A stretch of DNA of 64,000 bases, taken from positions 1 to 64,000 of the forward strand of contig SADC01000055.1 in assembly GCA_004194705.1 (NCBI GenBank). The letters run 5' to 3'. Below are positions 42,720 to 54,209 of the stretch, piece after piece. The notes under the pieces were generated by a model. It saw only the letters and a list, made by a program, of their open reading frames with translations. It did not search any database and was not told the origin of the DNA. Origin of the DNA: Ditylenchus dipsaci. Lineage: Eukaryota > Nematoda > Chromadorea > Rhabditida > Anguinidae. Both the position numbers and the translations under genes were made by a program. Every line of letters starts with the position of its first letter. Position 1 is the first letter of the stretch.

Positions 42720-42970
42720 CGCTACTCGGTTTTACCCTCCCAAAAACAGCTACTCGGTTTTATCCCTCCCAATAATTTTTAGGCTTAGGAATAAGGATTA
42801 GCCCTTAGGCTCTGGCTTAGGCTTTGGCCCTTAGGCTTAAGCTCAGGCCAAGCCATTACTAATACCAGCTTTTTTTAAATTAAAAGTATGGTTTTAGATA
42901 CCCCTAAAAATTATTGGGATGGGTAAAACGAGTAGCTTTTTTGGGAGAGGTATAAACGAGTAGCGTCAAA
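42720..42970. repeat. fold-back with internal TTAGGC-like tract
   Basis: CTACTCGGTTTTACCCTCCC (twice) faces GGGATGGGTAAAACGAGTAG; between them 42780-42860 holds five TTAGGC or near-TTAGGC units. Confidence 0.6.
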
Positions 42971-44262
42971 AATTTATGTAAAAAATGGTCGGAGCCTAGG
43001 CGGGAACGAACTTTTTGGGTGGGCTTTTATCGTGGGTTGACTAAAATTCAAAATAAAAAAATTGTTCTTGGCATTGTGTTTTTGACGCATTTTTTAAACA
43101 CTGCTCTCGGGCAAGTTTCCCCTCGAATTATAGCCAAATATATGAGCTACAAAGTGAGACAAAACTCGACATAGAGCGGTGTTTAAAAATAATTGTTCAA
43201 AAACACAATTAAAAAAACAACAAAAAACAATATTTTGAATGAGGAAGTGCCGTATAATTAGAGTAAAAATACGGCAAATAATTTTTATCAGAAGCCCGAT
43301 TCAACAATCGAGTACAAAGTCATATGCTTTTGGCAGAAATACAAATGAAATAAAACCTCTTCAATTCAATAAAAATGATCATTTTTCCAAAACCTTTTTT
43401 TACTCAAAAATATAACAATGAAAGTAATAAAACTTTTCTCTATTTTGTGATTTTTGAATGTTTGTTGTCTCAAAAAGAATAAGCAGCAATGTGATTGCTG
43501 TTGAATAATAACAATAATAGCACTAGGAAATAGGATGGGTGTCTGAAAAAAGAGCGGCAAGCGGGAAGACCAGGTAGAAACCCAGGGTTTTGTATTAGAG
43601 GGCCCTTCACCCGCTTAGCAAGATTAGTTCTGCTGATTCTTTGAGTCGGGGATGATCAGCCACTTTTTACGGAGGGAGGCGAGGGTGGTGTAAACCCCCA
43701 ACCACTAATTCGCTTCCCCCACTGCACTTTTACTGCTATCAATTGAAATAATAGCAATAAGAAAAGGTAGGTGAAACTCTGTTTGATTTTGGACTAGACT
43801 CTCACGCTCCACAAGATTATACGGAAGGATTTTGTCAGCAATTTTTTTATTGAAGTTTGGCCATGTTTGTGCAGACAAACCCGGAAATGAGTCAAAACTT
43901 GGATTAGTGAATTGAAAAATTGAGTTTGCTAACAAATTTATAATGACTCACTTGCAAGATAAAAAACACACAGGTGGGATCGAACTCGAGAGTATTTTTG
44001 AAAACGACAAGATTTTTTTTGCGGGTTTTTAGATTTTTTTATAGGAAAAGGCAGATTTTGAAAATTTGTACCTTTATTCCTATTTGATAGGAAGTAATAA
44101 AGAACACTCATCACATCTTCACACTACAAATTTTTTAATTTTTGTTACTTTTTATAGTTAACCATGATTTAACGATTCACAAAAGTCAGTTCGCGCCTAC
44201 AGTTTATTACTTTTAGCCGTTTTTACTTTTTTAGTTCTGACCCTACTTTCGAATATTGGATA
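42971..44262. other. no gene recognised
   Basis: It includes a diverged core GGAGCCTAGGCGGGAACGAA (42990) of the pogo-like family, a hairpin at 43080-43212 (TTTTTGACGCATTTTTTAAA / TTTAAAAATAATTGTTCAAAA), and otherwise AT-rich unassigned DNA. Confidence 0.4.
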
Positions 44263-44567
44263 CAGTCACCTCCGCTATAGTGACACCCCCAAGAGTTCGT
44301 TCCATCTAGGGACCGACACTTTTTTTACCTCAATTTTTGAAATATTTTGCCGAATTTGATTTGTCAGTCTAATCAGAAAAATCGTAGAGATTCTTAATTT
44401 ACCGGTCGGTTCTGTAAATGATGAAAGTTTTGCCAAAAAGACCCCCGGCACTCGTTATAGTCACATCCCTTTTTAAAAATGGGGTCACTATGGCTAGTAC
44501 ACTGGTGTTTTTTCGGCAACTAGGTGGGGACGAAGTTTTGGGGGTGTCACTATGGCGGGGTTGACTG
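44263..44567. mobile_element. pogo/Tigger-like fold-back MITE
   Basis: (TA)CAGTCACCTCCGCTATAGTGA and TCACTATGGCGGGGTTGACTG end the element; AAGAGTTCGTTCCATCTAGG marks the left arm. Confidence 0.8.
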
Positions 44568-46479
44568 TGTAGTTAATCTGAGGTTGACTGTAACGAAAAT
44601 CTGATGTCAGAACCAGAATTTTGATGAAACAACCGTAAACCTTTTGACCGGAAATATGTCGAGACATATACCCAGGAGTGTGCTCCAGATTTCAGACATT
44701 CCAAAATAACACAAAATTTTAATTTTTATTGTCTAGACAACTGTATCAGAAAAAAATTGTTGATATAAAAAAGACAAAAAAAATTTTTTTAGAGTCTCGA
44801 AAATGAGCTAGAATATGAACGAGAATACCTGCTAGCAAAATAAACTGCTTAAACTACTACTTAACTTCCTAATTCCTACCTACCTACTATCAGCAGCATA
44901 GTTATTACTACTATTGACGTTGTCAATGGCAGAAATAGTAGCAGAAGGCAACCGCTTATTAAATTTATAAGTGGAGGTATAACCAAGACAGTTTTAAAAA
45001 AGAACTTTTTTCAAAAAATATTTTGCAATTCGAGTAAGTTCACAACCAACTTTTTTTATATTTTGCATTCGTTTATTGAATCACGCTTATTAATAGGAGA
45101 TTATCTTGTTTAGGAGCACGAAAATGGGTGTTCTTTTTTTTGGTCGCAGGCTGAATGAAACAATACAAACTACAAAACATAATTGGGTACAGAAAGATTA
45201 CTTAAGTATAGATAAAGTTATTAGGTTGCAAAATCAGACTTACCGTACAGTGGCGGACAAAAGTTTCCGTTGAACACGTTTTTTTCAGTTTCCTCAACAA
45301 ATGTCTGCAATAAAACAGCCGTGTTGTGAGACGGCTGTAAAAAATCCTCGAGGTTTTCTCAGAACAGTTCACAAAAATTGGTCAAAACACAATGCCAAGA
45401 ACACGATTTCGAATTAGTGGGCCTCATTCACCATGAAATGCGGTAAATAACTTTTGGGAATTTGATGATTAAGATCAGGACTTTCTGAACATGGTTAAAA
45501 ATTTTCAATCACTTCTAAACAGATCTCCAGTCCATCAACTATTTGCGAAAAAAATTATGCCAACCAAAAATTGAATTTATCGGAAAACGCACAAAAATCA
45601 AATAATTTTTCTCTCAATACCAAATTTTCAATCACAATTCCAAAAGGTGTTATTACCAAAAAAAAAATTTCAAAACAAATTTTTATGCGAATACACATAT
45701 AATCTCCAGGAGATGTCCCGAATCAAGCTACAAGCACAAACACAAGCACAGCTACAAGCAAAAAAGGTGAAGATGGAAGCAGCCTCGCTGTTAATTCCTG
45801 GCCTGTGGGTGGTGTGTGTGCCACAATTGCTATATTTTGATTAATGTTGGGGCAGTAGGAGCAGAAGTAGAAGCAGCTGAAAATCCATAGCTTTGTTTGG
45901 AAGCTGCTCTTGTTATCGTGCCATTTTCTGGGTGGGTCTGTCCGTGTGTAGGGATGCCACTGGCAGCAGCTAGAGCTAGGCATGTGCCAGCTAGTTGTTG
46001 GGCTAGATCGATAGAGAAAGCATGCAGACTAATGCTGGGAGAGGCATTAGGTGGCGGAGCTAGACAAAAGTGTTGAAAGATGCACTTTGTATGGGAGAAA
46101 AAAAATAGCTAGCTTTGTTATTCAAGGCTTGAAGAACAAGGTGTTTTTGGAAGTTCAAGATATTTTTGGCTATATGTTATGCTTTGCTGGTGAAAGTTGC
46201 CCAAACGCTGTGAATTATAAAAGAAATTTCGGATTAGAGAGCTGGAGAATGTGAGGATTACTTTGTTATTTATCCTTACCTTTTCTCTTACCTTGATATT
46301 GTTCACTGAAAAAATTTATGTCTAATGCCGCTCCGCTAATGTTATTTCCGCGAATGTTGCGGCGCCAAATTCATCCCGCTAACTTCTCTCCGTTTAAGTC
46401 GCTCCGCAAGTGTCGGTCTATAAATGTCATTGTGCAAAGTGGTATCCGCACATATTTATCTACAGATCTCGCCATGCCG
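44568..46479. other. no gene recognised
   Basis: Mostly AT-rich. A CA/AG-rich stretch (45715-45770) repeats ACAAGCACA-type units. At 46318-46430 short phrases of the form CGCTAATGTTATTTCCGC and CGCTAACTTCTCTCCG suggest a degraded tandem repeat. Confidence 0.4.
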
Positions 46480-46790
46480 AAAATTCGGCCTCGGTGGCGC
46501 AGCAAATAAGTGTTTGTATTTGTGGCCTAAATTGGTGTTGCAGGTTCGATCCCACATGGTGGCACGCTATTTATTTTGGCTTGTATGACCAATTTCAAGG
46601 TAATGGGGTCGCTGGATCCGAAACTGGCGCTAAAAAGGTCGAATTATTTCATACATTGGTCAAACAAGCCAATATAAATATCGTGTCACTAGGTGGGATT
46701 GAACCTGCGCATCATTTTGGGCCATAACATAAACGCTTATTTACTGCGCCACAGAGGCCGAATTTTTAAACCTGAACATCTTTTCACACT
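46480..46790. mobile_element. palindromic element with a tRNA-like unit in each arm, copy 2
   Basis: The left arm reads ATTCGGCCTCGGTGGCGCAG, then TGCAGGTTCGATCCCACATG about 40 bases later. The right arm is the same inverted: GTGGGATTGAACCTGCGCAT and TACTGCGCCACAGAGGCCGA. Both arms also share GCTATTTATTTTGGC.TG. The tRNA-like stems are imperfect. Confidence 0.85.
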
Positions 46791-46955
46791 CCTTCAACAC
46801 GAGAATTCCGACTGTAACGTTGGACTATGAGTTTTCAGACCTGCTGAGCACGATAATCGCAAAACCGGGCTCTTCGCTTGAGTACAATGCACGTAACTAT
46901 GGATTCTCACAGCGACTCTTTAAAAAATGGATGGTTTTTTCTTCAGGCTGATGAG
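46785..46955 (+). CDS. candidate C-terminal exon, unknown protein
   Basis: One frame is open for about 55 codons to a TGA: IPTVTLDYEFSDLLSTII, then AKPGSSLEYNARNYGFSQ and RLFKKWMVFSSG. Composition looks coding and there is no repeat in it. No family recognised, no partner exon found; it directly follows the tRNA-bearing palindrome. Confidence 0.3.
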
Positions 46956-47566
46956 CACTGAATTAATTTAGTTCAGCATTTTCGTTCATGTTCATAAGAA
47001 AGCCTTTTGTCTAAGCTTTCTTATAGTCATCAAAAAAATTATCACGGGTAAAAGATTAAAATAATAAAAAGGCGGTTTTGAAAAATTTACAATTTTACTG
47101 AAAGCATGCGAAATTTTTGTACTCTGGCCGTTTATCTGCCTGTTTGGTCAATACTTGTAGAGGTTGTATCGATTCCAATTGTGTCGATTCCAACCCGTTG
47201 AAATAAGACCAGAATCTTCCACCGTGATCCATCCCCCCAAAGAAAATCGCAAGGCGTCACTTTGTTGATTTTTCTTTTGTTGCTTTTGTTATGCTTTGAT
47301 AAATGTTTTATGCAAGTTCAATACCAGACAAATGCCTACGGTCTCCTTTTCAAATGCACGAAGAATCTCGCCGAAAGATTGGCAAATTAAAAAGTTAGTA
47401 CCAAACAGACCCGCGCTTGAGATGGGACGCCCTGTAAATCCGCACATTTTCTTAACGTAGAGTGTCTCAAGAATATTTTTTAATTAAAAACAATCAAACT
47501 TTTTTTGTTTGAGAATGAAATATTTGAACAAAAAATTATCAATTTGATAGATATCAAAAGATTATA
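46956..47566. other. no gene recognised
   Basis: AT-rich unassigned DNA. Confidence 0.35.
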
Positions 47567-47728
47567 CAGTGCACTCTCGCTAACCCGCCACTTTCGATAA
47601 CCCGCCACCTTGAGCCCGATTTGGTTGGCCGACCGAGAAAACAAAGAAAATTTAAACCCACTAACCCGCCACCTTGCTAACCCGCCACTCTCGGTAACCC
47701 GCCACCGATTGAGTTCGCACTGAGTAAA
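47567..47728. mobile_element. pogo-like MITE, right end unclear
   Basis: (TA)CAGTGCACTCTCGCTAACCCG begins it; CTAACCCGCCAC / GATAACCCGCCAC recurs five times. The right end is not a clean inverted copy. Confidence 0.5.
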
Positions 47729-48059
47729 TGTCTCTCGATAACCCCTTAAGCTTTGCCACTATTTAGCTGAAAAAAATATCAGAAAACAGTCAAAAATTTG
47801 CAATTTCGACATGCAGGCTTTAAAACTGACAATGAGCCATTGATGGCAGAAGAATAAGATGATCTTTTACTTGTCTGGCCCGTATTCAAGATATTGATGA
47901 AATCGATAAAACAGGCGTAATAGACGACCACATGCACATTGACGACGAACTGGTTGGGGTTTTTTTAGCTTTAGATCAACTATTTAAAGGGAATTGTGGA
48001 AGAGGTGACAACAGAAGACCGCCAGACCACCCAGTCTTTGTCCATAATGTTTTTGAATA

Positions 48060-48338
48060 AATTTTTTTGCGTGCATTGAAAGTTTAAATTCCGTTTATGA
48101 GTGAACGTTTTACACGGGCTTATGTGAGTAGTCATGGTTCAGTGAAAGTAGGATAAGTCGTCCGATCTGGCAATATTGAGCAACGTTGGGCTCGACTAGT
48201 AGATGGTTCAAAATTTTGAAAAAAATTAGATGCAAACAAAAAATAATTCGAAAATTGTTATTGACAAAATTAGGGTGGTCCCGAGCGAATTCAAAATTTC
48301 CAAATCGCTGTGCTTATCAAGTTTCATGGTTCTTTAAT
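48060..48338. repeat. dispersed repeat that also forms the hAT insertion site
   Basis: ATAAGTCGTCCGATCTGGCA and GCAACGTTGGGCTCGACTAG match the inverted sequence flanking the hAT element at 49950 and 53021, and also 27325-27370. Its right end GGTTCT|TTAA suggests a TTAA-type element. Confidence 0.6.
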
Positions 48339-48451
48339 GACCGAAGCTAAAATCAATTTTTAGTTTTTTTTATTTTTATTAATGATCAAAGAAAAAAAAT
48401 GAAAAACTGCATTTAATTTCTAATTGAATTATTTTTATTCTACATAAAGAT

Positions 48452-48690
48452 TTAATAAATATGCAATGTTTTTATATTAAAACTCGATTGAATGATAATG
48501 GCAGCAATTGTCTTAGTCCTACGCTTCTTTCCAATCCTTAGCAACTGCAAAGCAAAATTTTTAACAGAGAGTAACAGTAAATTAACAGTTAGATGGGTGT
48601 CAATTATACAAAAAGCAACTGTTGCAGTCAGTGTTGTATGAGGAATTTCAAACAAAACAAATGTGGAATTCATCAAAGTAGGTTTTAGAA
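48452..48690 (-). pseudogene. C-terminal fragment of an Srh/Str-type chemoreceptor
   Basis: FVLFEIPHTTLTATVAFCII, then DTHLTVNLLLLSV and AIIIQSSFNIKTLHIY closely parallel the last third of the receptor at 55.7-56.7 kb (FVLFEISHTASAMTVAFCVI, QSSFNVKTLNIF). The conserved PYR of that receptor is missing here. No upstream exons of this copy were seen, so it is probably a broken paralogue. Confidence 0.75.
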
Positions 48691-48844
48691 TAAAACAGTC
48701 AGAATAAATGTTTTATCGCTCACTTTTGAGTGATTTGTGTCTAAGGTATGTGGGCGTGCGCATCTCAACTCCAAGCCCCCAAACCCCCAAGCCAAGCCCC
48801 AAAAGCTCGAGAGACCAAAAAATGGCTCAGAATATCCTTATATA

Positions 48845-48975
48845 CAGTCAAACCTCGATAATCCGCAGCCCCAAAAAGTTCGTTCCGCCTAGGTCGACAC
48901 TTTTTTACTCCGATTTCTCACCGTACCCTAAAACCGCCTTGAATACCCTCAAAGCAATTCCGAATCCGAAAAATT
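48845..48975. mobile_element. half of a pogo-like MITE
   Basis: (TA)CAGTCAAACCTCGATAATCCG is followed by AAGTTCGTTCCGCCTAGGTC; no matching right end is visible. Confidence 0.6.
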
Positions 48976-49232
48976 AAAATTCTTGAAAATAAAAATAAAC
49001 TATTTTTCCTAACTTAAAATTTTGTGGAAATTGGGTTTTTTCTAACTTCAATACCTGGTGTAGGTACCATCTGGCCAGAATGGCGTAAAAATAAAAAAGT
49101 TTATTTAAATAAAAAAGCCAAAGTGCGATTTTACCTACGCGATCCCAAATCTGGGTGCGTACCACCTAGACAGGTGAAATCCAGGTAACTCCAGAGTAAG
49201 AGTATATTCAAACCTTAGTCTTTTTATATCTA

Positions 49233-49655
49233 AAATTATGGTAAAAAACAAGGAGTGCACCCAAGTTGATTCGAACCAGCTACCGCGTCGTCCACTTGGA
49301 TCAAAATTTTTTTACGTTTTCAGGCTCCAAAATAATTTTCTGCTCTAATTCTAGCATCCTGAAGATGGTTTGACAGCGGTAAAATCACGTTTTATCAAGA
49401 AATTTTTGAGTCATCCTAAATTCTTGATTTTGATAAATCAAGAGTTCACAATAACTCAAAAATTTCTCGATAACACGTGATTTTTCCACTGTCAAACCAT
49501 CTTCAGCATGCTCGAATTAGAGCAGAAAAATGTCTTGGAACCCGAAAACGTGAAAAAAAAATTTTGATCCAAGTGGACGACCACATGGATAGCCACCGCC
49601 GAGGTTGCTGGTTCGATTCCACCTCGGTGCATACCTTATTTTTTATCATAATTTC
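49233..49655. mobile_element. palindromic element with tRNA-like units, second family
   Basis: Outer ends AAATTATGGTAAAAAACAAGG and its mirror, then GATTCGAACCAGC (left, inverted B box) and GCTGGTTCGATTCCACC (right). The arms pair through TCCACTTGGATC, CGTTTTCAGG..CCAAAATAATTTTCTGCTCTAATT and CATCCTGAAGATGGTTTGAC to a centre near 49435. About 420 bases; sequence unrelated to the first family apart from the tRNA-like portions. Confidence 0.75.
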
Positions 49656-49732
49656 GAGTGTTTGAGTGGTGTATAGGTCCATATACTAATCACCAAGGTT
49701 ACCGGTTCGAATCCCTGTGGTGCAATCAGTCC
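49656..49732 (+). other. tRNA-like unit
   Basis: GAGTGGTGTATAGGTCC (A-box position) is followed by GGTTACCGGTTCGAATCCCT and GTGGTGCAA. The B box is perfect but the acceptor and D stems are not, so I call a tRNA-derived relic rather than a gene. Confidence 0.5.
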
Positions 49733-49969
49733 CGAGTAGAGGACCCCGATTCAAATTTAACCGTTTTGAAAACACTATTTTGTATTGAATCGTTTGGGTT
49801 TTTTAGCTCTTACAGATGATGAAAATTTTGTGGACGAAATGACCTGTGGACGAATTGATCTAGATGGTACTGGATAGGCCTTTTTACTGTAGGCCTTTTT
49901 GCGTAGGCCTTTTTGTGTAGGCCTTTTGCATAGGCCTTTTTTACTGGACACCGAGCCCAACGTTGTTCG

Positions 49970-52900
49970 CAGTGTTTTCAAAAGGAAGGCAAATAGTAAA
50001 GGCAAACTCTAAAATCAAGTGAAAGGCAAAGTGAAAGGCAAATTTGCCTTTCACTTCAGTTTGCCTTTCACTTTGCCTTTCCTTTCAGTTTGCCTTTCAC
50101 TTTGCCTTTCCTTTCAGTTTGCCTTTCACTTTGCCTTTCCTTTCAGTTTGCCTTTCACTTTGCCTTTCACTTTGCCTTTCCTTTTAGTTTGCCTTTCACT
50201 TGCTTTTCTTTGTTCGCTGAAAATTTATTTTTCAGATGTCTTCTTTCGACTCGCAAAACTAAGCAAGCAAGCAACTGGAAATGAGCCGCAAGCGTGGTGC
50301 GATTGGGAGAATTTCATACAAGTCGAAATTATGAGCGAAGCAAAGATGAGATGCAAAGAATGCAACAAGGTACATTCGTTTTATTTTCACATCAAACGAA
50401 TATTTTTAAGGACGTCACTAAGCATCACACGTCGCTGAAGAGCCATTGGAATGGATGCACAAGGACAAGCAGCAGCCAGCCAAGAAAATTCGAGCAGAAG
50501 AGTCAGCAGAATTCGCCGAGCCAGGTCTGCCAAACGACAAGTAAGATTTTTCAGAGTTCCGTTTCTTCTATTCTCGATCATCATTGTTTTCATTTTGCAG
50601 GTACAAGAAGATCCATAGAGCTTTGGCTGCCGTTTTGTCAATTCCAGCTCTGTCAATCAATTCGCTTCTCCATCCTCTCGTACGCCAATTTCTCAAGGCC
50701 TTGAACCCAAACTTTGAGGTATCCTTTTCAATATTGTTCCTCCTTTTTCATCGATTATTTTAGGTCCCAAAAGCCATGCATCGTTAAAAAAAATCCTCGT
50801 GAAGCAGTTCGGTCGAGTGCAATCAGTGATCAAAGAGCAACTGAGAAATCTCCCGCAGCGCTTCTCCATCACATGCGATGTTTGGACTGATAGTGGACTC
50901 AAGAATGCATATCTGGGTAAGTTTAGGAAAAACTTGTCTTTCTTTTTTCAAGCTTTTTAATTAGGTGTGACACTGCACTTTGTCGACGCGGACGCCGTTC
51001 TTCAGCGAATTTTCTTGGACTCCGGCAGCTGAAAGGATCTCACACAAGTCACCTCATCAAGCGAGAACTGAGAAATTGCTCCAAGTATATGGTATGTCAC
51101 TCTCCAATGCATTCAAAGTGGTCACTGATGGCGGCAGCAACATGGTCAAAGGCTTCAATGACGTCCGTTTGCTCAAACAAGTTCCTGAGGTTGATCAAGA
51201 AGAAGAGGAAGAAGATGCAGAGGATGATTCTGAAGATCCAGAAGAAAACTTTGAAGAGCAATATGATGAAGGAGAATTGTTGATCTCGTATGATGATTAT
51301 TCTTGTTTTTCATTGCATAGGAAACATTTTTTGCCATTTTAGAACAGCATTCCCGCTTAGAGTCAACTGTTTCGCCCACGCGCTCCAACTCGTAATTATG
51401 CAAGTTTTCAAAGAATGTGTTGCGCTGTCAGATTGCTACAAGACTATGCTCACTCTGATTAGTCGCTTTAAGAAGTCACATCAAGCAACAAGGGTGAATT
51501 TTTTATTCATATTTTCGATTCATATTCATATTTGCTTACAGGAGCTGAAGGATGCTGGTGGAAAGAATCTTCTGCTCCCTCGAAGACTCGATGGCTTCCC
51601 AAATTGCCGTTATCGGTCGCTACCTTGAGCTTAAGAAGAAGTGGCAAAAGTGGCACTAGGAAAAGCTTGAGAGCATCCAACAGAAACTGAGAACAAGGTT
51701 TGAATTTTATTGTTGAAATAATGAGTTTGAATTTTTAAAATATCATAATTCAGGAACTGGAGGAAATCTACAAAATGATAAAAATATTTGCCGACGTCCT
51801 GTTGCGTGTCCAAGCTGAGAAGAGCGTCACTATCTCCAAATGCTACGGGTTCGTCAAAGCTTTGAACATTTCTCTAGACAACTATGAGGTTGATTTTTTA
51901 TTTGCTATCATTGTCCTAATCGTTCTTATTGCAGGCAAACACTCCATCCGCCACGGCCAAGAAGTTGAGGGAACTGCTCGCCAAGCGCTTTGACAAATAT
52001 GTGGACAGAAACTCGTTCTTCTTTGATCCAATCTCTTTGTGCCGCTTCTCTCGATCCAAGCACAGCGAACCTCTTGTCGCCGGCAGAAACCGAAATTGCC
52101 GTGGCAGAAATTCAGAACTTGGTAATTTATTTTCTTTGAAGTTTTTGGACATTTATTTTATTCTGTTTGTTTGAGGTCCCATTCGAAGAGCCGCATCAGC
52201 CAGCAGAGGCTCTGCCGACCATCATGCTCAACAAAACTCTGGACCAAATCTTGGAGAAAATGGCCGCTGACAACGTCAAGTCAAGGAATCAGGAGACTCG
52301 CCTCAGGCCGAAAAATCATGGGTCCAACAAGTTTTAAGCAGAGTGAAGGCAGCGTCGTTTCGTGGAATGGATCTCAAGTACTGGCGTCTCTGATGAACAC
52401 GGTTTGTACACTTTAAACTGTTTTGGTCGTCCTTCTCTCATATTTGTTGTTCAGGAATCGAGGCCAATCGCAGTTCTCGCTATGGAGGTGCTTTCCGTCC
52501 CGGCGACAAGCGCACCAATTGAAAGAATTTTCTCGCAGGCCGGACTAGCAACATCCAAGCACCGAAATCGTACAGAACATGAATTATGAATGCTCAAATT
52601 GTTGTTTATAGTTATTGTCACGCTGAGTATTCGAATTGATTTGTTATTGTTGATTTGAATAAATTGAAGGACTTGGTTCCAAAAATTGTAAAAATGGTAA
52701 TTGTAAACGGTAACACTTTTCTCGCAGTAAAATAGATCAAAATGGAAAGCTGAAAAGAAAGGCCAAGTGAAAGGAAAGTCAAAGTGAAAGGCAAACTAAA
52801 AGGAAAGGCAAAGTGAAAGGCAAACTGAAAGGAAAGGCAAAGTGAAAGGCAAAGTGAAAGGAAAGGCAAAGTGAAAGGCAAACTGAAAGGAAAGGCAAAG

Positions 52901-53012
52901 TGAAAGGCAAACTGAAGTGAAAGGCAAATTTGCCTTTCACTTTGCCTTTACTTTTACTTTGCATGAAAATTTGCCTTTACTTTTAATTTGCCTTTCCTTT
53001 TGAAAAACACTG
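49970..53012. mobile_element. complete hAT transposon, 3043 bp, with 8-bp target duplication
   Basis: CAGTGTTTTCAAAAGGAAGG begins the element and CCTTTCCTTTTGAAAAACACTG closes it (53012). GTTGTTCG flanks both ends exactly (49962-49969 and 53013-53020). Just inside each end are opposed arrays of GCCTTTCACTTT / GCCTTTCCTTTCAGTTT units (about 50030-50205 and 52760-52945). A hAT transposase lies between. The flanks join to give a sequence matching repeats at 48160-48200 and 27325-27370, which represent the unoccupied site. Confidence 0.93.
50230..52590 (+). CDS. hAT transposase with BED zinc finger, several frame breaks
   Basis: Fragments in order: AWCDWENFIQ and MRCKECNK then HHTSLKSH (BED zinc finger, 50280-50450); YKKIHRALAAVLSIPALSIN (50601-50665); RFSITCDVWTDSGLKNAYLG (start of the RNase H-like catalytic core, first Asp, 50855-50914); VTLHFVDADAV; LLQVYGMSLSNAFKVVTDGG (51077-51135); an acidic stretch (51195-51270); FPLRVNCFAHALQLVIMQVF (C/H motif, 51354-51413); and the dimerisation block EVLSVPATSAPIERIFSQAG (52480-52540), stop near 52588. 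Short introns are plausible between blocks. Breaks near 50446 and 50770 look like single-base losses in T and A runs; others are less clear. It cuts and pastes the surrounding element if intact. Confidence 0.85.
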
Positions 53013-53228
53013 GTTGTTCGACAGTGCCAGATCGGACGACTTATCTTGCTTTCACTGCACCATAATTACTTATATAAGTCTGCGTTAAAAATTCACTCAT
53101 AAATGAAATTCGAATTTTCAATGAACACAAAAAAATTAATTCAAAAACATTATTGACAAAATTAGGGTGATCCGCGCGAATTCGAAATTCCCAAATTGCT
53201 GTGCTCATCAAGTTTCATGGTCATTTAA

Positions 53229-53487
53229 AAACATGTCTCCTAACGTTTTACGGTCACGCCCATGGCCACGCATTCTGGATTGTCCCCGCGAATCAATAAA
53301 TTTCGCTCAATCATTGAACTTCTGAACGGATTTTTCAACTTGACTTCTAACAAAACTATACCTAAAATTAAATACTAGGCCTTGTTTTGTTATAAACCAA
53401 ATTAAGAAATCCGTACAGAATTTCAATGGTTAGGAAAAAAAATTGATTTGGCGGGGGACATTCGTTGTCGGAGACGGCAATGGCCCT
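53229..53487. mobile_element. TTAA-type fold-back element
   Basis: The right end GGCAATGGCCCT is followed by TTAA; the left end at TTAA (53225-53228) is diverged. The arms pair through CAATCATTGAACTTCTG / CAGAATTTCAATGGTTAGG and TTCTAACAAAAC / GTTTTGTTATAAA, as in the copy at 40650-40880. Confidence 0.55.
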
Positions 53488-53574
53488 TTAAACACCCTTA
53501 GAAGTTGATGAAACGCGATGTTGGGCTATGCTATCTGGAAACTGATTTTTTAACATTTTGGTGATTTTGACCAG

Positions 53575-53855
53575 TGTTTTCATAATTGACATCACATCTG
53601 ACACTAACACTGACTAAATGACATCACACTGACAATGACATTGACACTGACATTTAATGTCAGTGTCAGTGTCATTTTAAATGTCATGTCAGTGTCAGTG
53701 TCAACATGACGTCAGTGTCAGTGTCAATGTCAGTTTTAAATTGACATGTCAGTGTCCTTTTAGATGTCAGTGTCATTTTAAATGTCAGTGTCAGTTTAAA
53801 TGTCAGTTTTAACTGACATGTCAGTTTTAAATTGACATGTCAGTTTTGGTGTACA
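53575..53855. repeat. GTCAGT-type minisatellite
   Basis: TGTCAGTGTCAGTGTCA units alternate with TTTTAAATGTCAG and inverted GACACTGACA segments, so the array is partly palindromic. Confidence 0.85.
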
Positions 53856-54209
53856 GCCAGTTCTCGTCGCTTTTTTATTTTAATTTTTTCGCAAACTACG
53901 CTCATGTGTCTCTTTGGTTGTTCTTAAACCACATCATGTACTGCATGTTATTTCTGAGTCAAAATTTTTGACTCAGAAGTGCTCATCTATTGATGTTACA
54001 AATGGAAGAAAATAAAAAAAGTCACACCTTTAGTGTTTTTTTGATAATTTCATACCGAGATTTTGTTTTTGTCAGTCTGGTCTAAAAAGTAAGATAATTT
54101 TGGGGTTTTATACCTAAAATTAAATACTAGGCCTTGTTTTGTTATAAACCAAATTAAGAAATCTTCATACCGAGATTTTGGGGAAAGCTTAAGATCATGT
54201 CAAAAATAA

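Noticed and set aside
46500..46565. tRNA gene candidates inside the palindromes (also 11575-11645, 25650-25735, 49590-49630, 49656-49732, 56980-57060)
   Set aside because: B boxes are good but acceptor, D or T stems have mismatches, and most occur as repeated parts of elements; only 12637-12710 folds fully.
50019..50220. Open frame with repeated LPFTLPFLSVCL, and its mirror near 52.6-52.96 kb
   Set aside because: They are the subterminal arrays of the hAT element read as protein, not membrane proteins.
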